Positions 61,979-64,000 of a stretch of 64,000 bases of DNA are shown here, in pieces. The notes beneath the pieces were generated by a model, which ran no database searches, was not told the DNA's origin, and worked only from the letters and a program-made list of their open reading frames with translations. The DNA is from Thermonema lapsum. GTDB lineage: Bacteria > Bacteroidota > Bacteroidia > Cytophagales > Thermonemataceae. A program made the translations under genes and the position numbers. Numbering within the stretch: the stretch's first letter is position 1; each line of letters begins with the position of its first letter. The stretch is from positions 889,846 to 953,845 of the forward strand of contig NZ_JAASRN010000001.1 of NCBI RefSeq assembly GCF_011761635.1, read 5' to 3'.

Positions 61979-62368
61979 TTATTCTTCCACCGGAATGATG
62001 TTTATTTGAATCCCCAAAAAGTTTTCGTAGTCCTCGGCTTCTTCACGAATGTCTTCGTCATCTTCGGGATAGTACCAAGTGATTTTCACATCTCCACCTG
62101 CATCTTGATATTCCTTCAAGATGCGCACGATGTCCAAAAAACACTTGGAAGAACTGGTATTGTAATAAGTAAGGTTAAAAGTAAAATCGATAGGTCCTCT
62201 CTTTTCTTCGGTGTATTTCTTCAACCAATCCAAAATAGGGCGATAAAACTCCCAAGTATCTTCCAAGTACGATTCTCCTTCAATCAGGCACTTTCCAGTG
62301 GAGGCATCAAACTTAACGTGTGGGGTAAAATAGGTACTTTTTACGCCTTCAATCTCTAAGTTTTCCAT
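61979..62368 (-). CDS. SiaC-like regulatory phosphoprotein (DUF1987)
   Basis: The 129-residue protein is of the DUF1987 family, related to Pseudomonas SiaC. LTYYNTSSSKCFLDIVRIL carries the conserved threonine (Thr71 here) that is the phosphorylation site in SiaC. The neighbouring SiaB-like gene is 32 bp upstream on the same strand and would encode its kinase. In Pseudomonas, SiaC phosphorylation state governs a diguanylate cyclase; no cyclase or PP2C phosphatase is seen here. Confidence 0.85.
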   Translation of the reverse strand: MENLEIEGVKSTYFTPHVKFDASTGKCLIEGESYLEDTWEFYRPILDWLKKYTEEKRGPIDFTFNLTYYNTSSSKCFLDIVRILKEYQDAGGDVKITWYYPEDDEDIREEAEDYENFLGIQINIIPVEE

Positions 62369-62400
62369 ATGCTCGCTTTATTTTCTATATCCTAAAATTG

Positions 62401-62949
62401 TTAAAGGTTTTTCTTCACATTCACAGCCAGCGCAAAAAACGAAAGCTTGTCGTCCACATCACGAAACTCTACCGATATAGGCTGTGCCGAAGTTAAGGCT
62501 ATTTGAATGAGCCCGATACCTGCCCCTTTGCTTCGCTCATCTTCGTTGGGGTTGATGCGCTGTTCAAATTTCAAGCGGCGCAGTGCTTCCCTGTCAAGTG
62601 TGTTAATCAACTCGCATTTGTCCCACAAGGTAGGTATCCATTTTTTTTCAACCAAGTTACCTGCCATCAAGGTATAGAATTCCTCATCTTCGGTAATCAC
62701 AATGGTGCCTACCCGGTACTCTTTATCCCCAATTTTACTGACTTCAGAAGAATAAAAAAAGATATTCTGTGCCAACTCCATGAATATAGAATATACTTTT
62801 TTACCGGATTTGGGGTCTTGTGCCAATTTGTTTTTTAACTCCTTACTTATCTCGTATATAATCACGTCGGACATTGGACCTTTATACGATACCAATATTT
62901 CTTTGCTTGACAGGTCCTGGTAGTGATTAAAAAAACTAAACTTTCCCAT
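62401..62949 (-). CDS. SiaB-like protein kinase (DUF6272)
   Basis: The 182-residue product has a GHKL/HATPase-like fold: IFMELAQNIFFYS resembles the N-box and RSKGAGIGLIQIA the G-box. SiaB in Pseudomonas phosphorylates SiaC. It is the first gene of the pair. The partners normally include a PP2C phosphatase with sensor; none is in the window. Confidence 0.82.
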   Translation of the reverse strand: MGKFSFFNHYQDLSSKEILVSYKGPMSDVIIYEISKELKNKLAQDPKSGKKVYSIFMELAQNIFFYSSEVSKIGDKEYRVGTIVITEDEEFYTLMAGNLVEKKWIPTLWDKCELINTLDREALRRLKFEQRINPNEDERSKGAGIGLIQIALTSAQPISVEFRDVDDKLSFFALAVNVKKNL

Positions 62950-63118
62950 TGCAATCTATTTTTACTGTTTTTGAATAGTCGCAGTTTAATTATAGTAAAG
63001 TGTTCAAATATATGCAATTCTATTTGGATTTTTTCCAATTGACTTTGAGCAAATCGCATTTTCTTTTGCAAAAAGAGCCTCCTCTGTGGCATTGGCTTCG
63101 CAATTAAAGCGGAATTCT

Positions 63119-63126
63119 TATTTTTG
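63119..63126 (+). promoter_or_regulatory. -7 box upstream of ddl
   Basis: TATTTTTG matches TAnnTTTG exactly, 40 bp before the ddl ATG. The nearest TTG upstream is 24 bp away, longer than normal. Confidence 0.35.
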
Positions 63127-63166
63127 AGCAACTAATTAGTCTGCGAAACCTATAGTTTTCATTTCA

Positions 63167-64000
63167 TGATACGAATCGGGATATTTCTTGGTGGCAACTC
63201 ACGTGAGCGTGAGGTAGCGTTTGCCGGCGGGCGCACCGTCTATGACAACTTGGATAAGTCGCTTTTTGAAGCTATTCCCATCTTTGTGGACAGCTTGGGC
63301 AGATTCATACTCCTGGAATGGGAGTACTTGTACAAAGGCACCATCCGCGATTTTTACCCTCCTGCACAATATCAACCCAAAGACTTTCAAATTTATATAG
63401 AGTCGCTTGGGCATATGCCCCGCGCAACAATCGAGCAAATTGCCGCCGAGGTAGGACGCCCGATTAGTCCTGCCGACTTCTCCGAACTTTTCGATGTAGC
63501 TTTCTTAACCCTGCATGGCTCCTATGGTGAAGACGGCACTATTCAGGGTTTGCTGGAATGGCATGGCATCCCCTATACAGGCTCGGGCATCTTGCCTTCA
63601 GCCATCGGCATAGACAAAGCCACCCAACAACGCCTGTTTCAAAAGATGGGCTTCGAGCGCCCAGCTTACCAGCTGCTTCATCGCAGCGACTATCTGCGTA
63701 TGGACAGCACGGCACTACAACAATTACTGCACGACTGCCTGCATACTCTGGGCAATCGCCTAGTGATAAAATCGGCACATCAAGGGTCCTCGATAGGTGT
63801 GAGTGTGTTGCGTAACCCTTCCCTCGATGACTGGAAAAAAGCCCTGGATAAAGCTTTCTTTATCCGACGCCTTGCACTGGAACACTGGCACCGCCTGAAT
63901 GCAGAACAGCAACGTACACAAATCATCGAATGGATAGACATCCGTGAAGGGCTGGGCTTCCCCATGCTTGTGGAATACCAAGACGAACAGACTACGCTCT
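63167..64000 (+). CDS. ddl: D-alanine--D-alanine ligase, 5' part
   Basis: The frame is open from the ATG (MIRIGIFLGGNSREREVAFA) to the window end, 278 codons without a stop, so the gene continues outside. Ligase marks are GGNSREREVAFAGGRT, LTLHGSYGEDGTIQGLLEWHGIPYTGSG and VIKSAHQGSSIGVSVL. Ddl joins two D-alanines for the peptidoglycan stem. In comparison with E. coli Ddl (EHEVS), the first loop reads EREVAF and there is an insert near 40-90, as in other Bacteroidota. Confidence 0.93.

Overview
This 64 kb window is chromosomal DNA of a member of the Bacteroidota, most likely of the Cytophagales type; species cannot be fixed from the window alone. The evidence is family content: a DUF4835 gene beside recN, a PUR-type DUF3276 protein, a SiaB/SiaC pair, menaquinone genes, a MraY with an extra periplasmic segment, TolC/HlyD export genes, many gliding-clade style outer membrane and MORN-like proteins, and exact matches to the Bacteroidota -7 promoter consensus (TAnnTTTG) upstream of several genes. 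Most of the DNA is moderately GC-rich, tightly packed housekeeping sequence.

Layout. 1-764 holds the 3' end of an amidohydrolase, then a decayed IS1-family element (822-1606). 1.6-6.2 kb (minus) carries recN, a 74-residue protein, a DUF4835 secreted protein and ettA. 6.5-15.3 kb holds DUF349, DUF2795, ispD-rlpA, a PUR protein, an AI-2E family permease, prs-rplY, a GNAT-like protein and a DUF4136 lipoprotein. 15.3-22 kb (minus) holds kdsB, pckA and a four-gene cluster: ACMSD, kynurenine monooxygenase, a ureohydrolase and a small membrane protein, pointing to tryptophan catabolism. 22-25.5 kb is hisG-hisD-hisC, preceded by a candidate histidine-rich leader peptide and hairpins. A YbjN-like gene and its decayed tandem copy follow. 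26.6-34.3 kb carries a MORN-like protein, a beta-barrel, mraY, a class IV aminotransferase, sdaAB and a TolC/HlyD export pair.

34.4-38.2 kb is an accessory island: IS1-family and IS256-family scars, a large AT-rich leucine-rich-repeat gene with about 26 repeats, and a second decayed IS1-family copy. It sits where the inner-membrane component of the TolC/HlyD exporter would be expected.

38.5-64 kb returns to core genes: menF and a MenI-like thioesterase, a histidine phosphatase, a thioesterase and PPK2, an SDR, a MASE2-like histidine kinase, a GNAT and M28 peptidase, App1-type phosphatase, diacylglycerol kinase, msrB, glutamate dehydrogenase, a globin next to a kinase-like protein whose phospho-acceptor histidine is replaced by lysine, a frameshifted membrane glycosyltransferase, purM, three sugar-nucleotide enzymes (galE, rfbB, WbpP-like), two tandem tRNA-Pro genes, nadK, cdsA, a methyltransferase, siaC-siaB, and the 5' part of ddl running off the end.

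The most interesting items are the candidate his leader/attenuator, the IS-bracketed LRR gene with recent internal duplication, the lysine-for-histidine kinase-like protein beside the globin, the orphan terminator hairpin upstream of the DUF349 gene, and the ACMSD-KMO-ureohydrolase cluster. I found no CRISPR array and no clearly unprecedented defence or mobile system.
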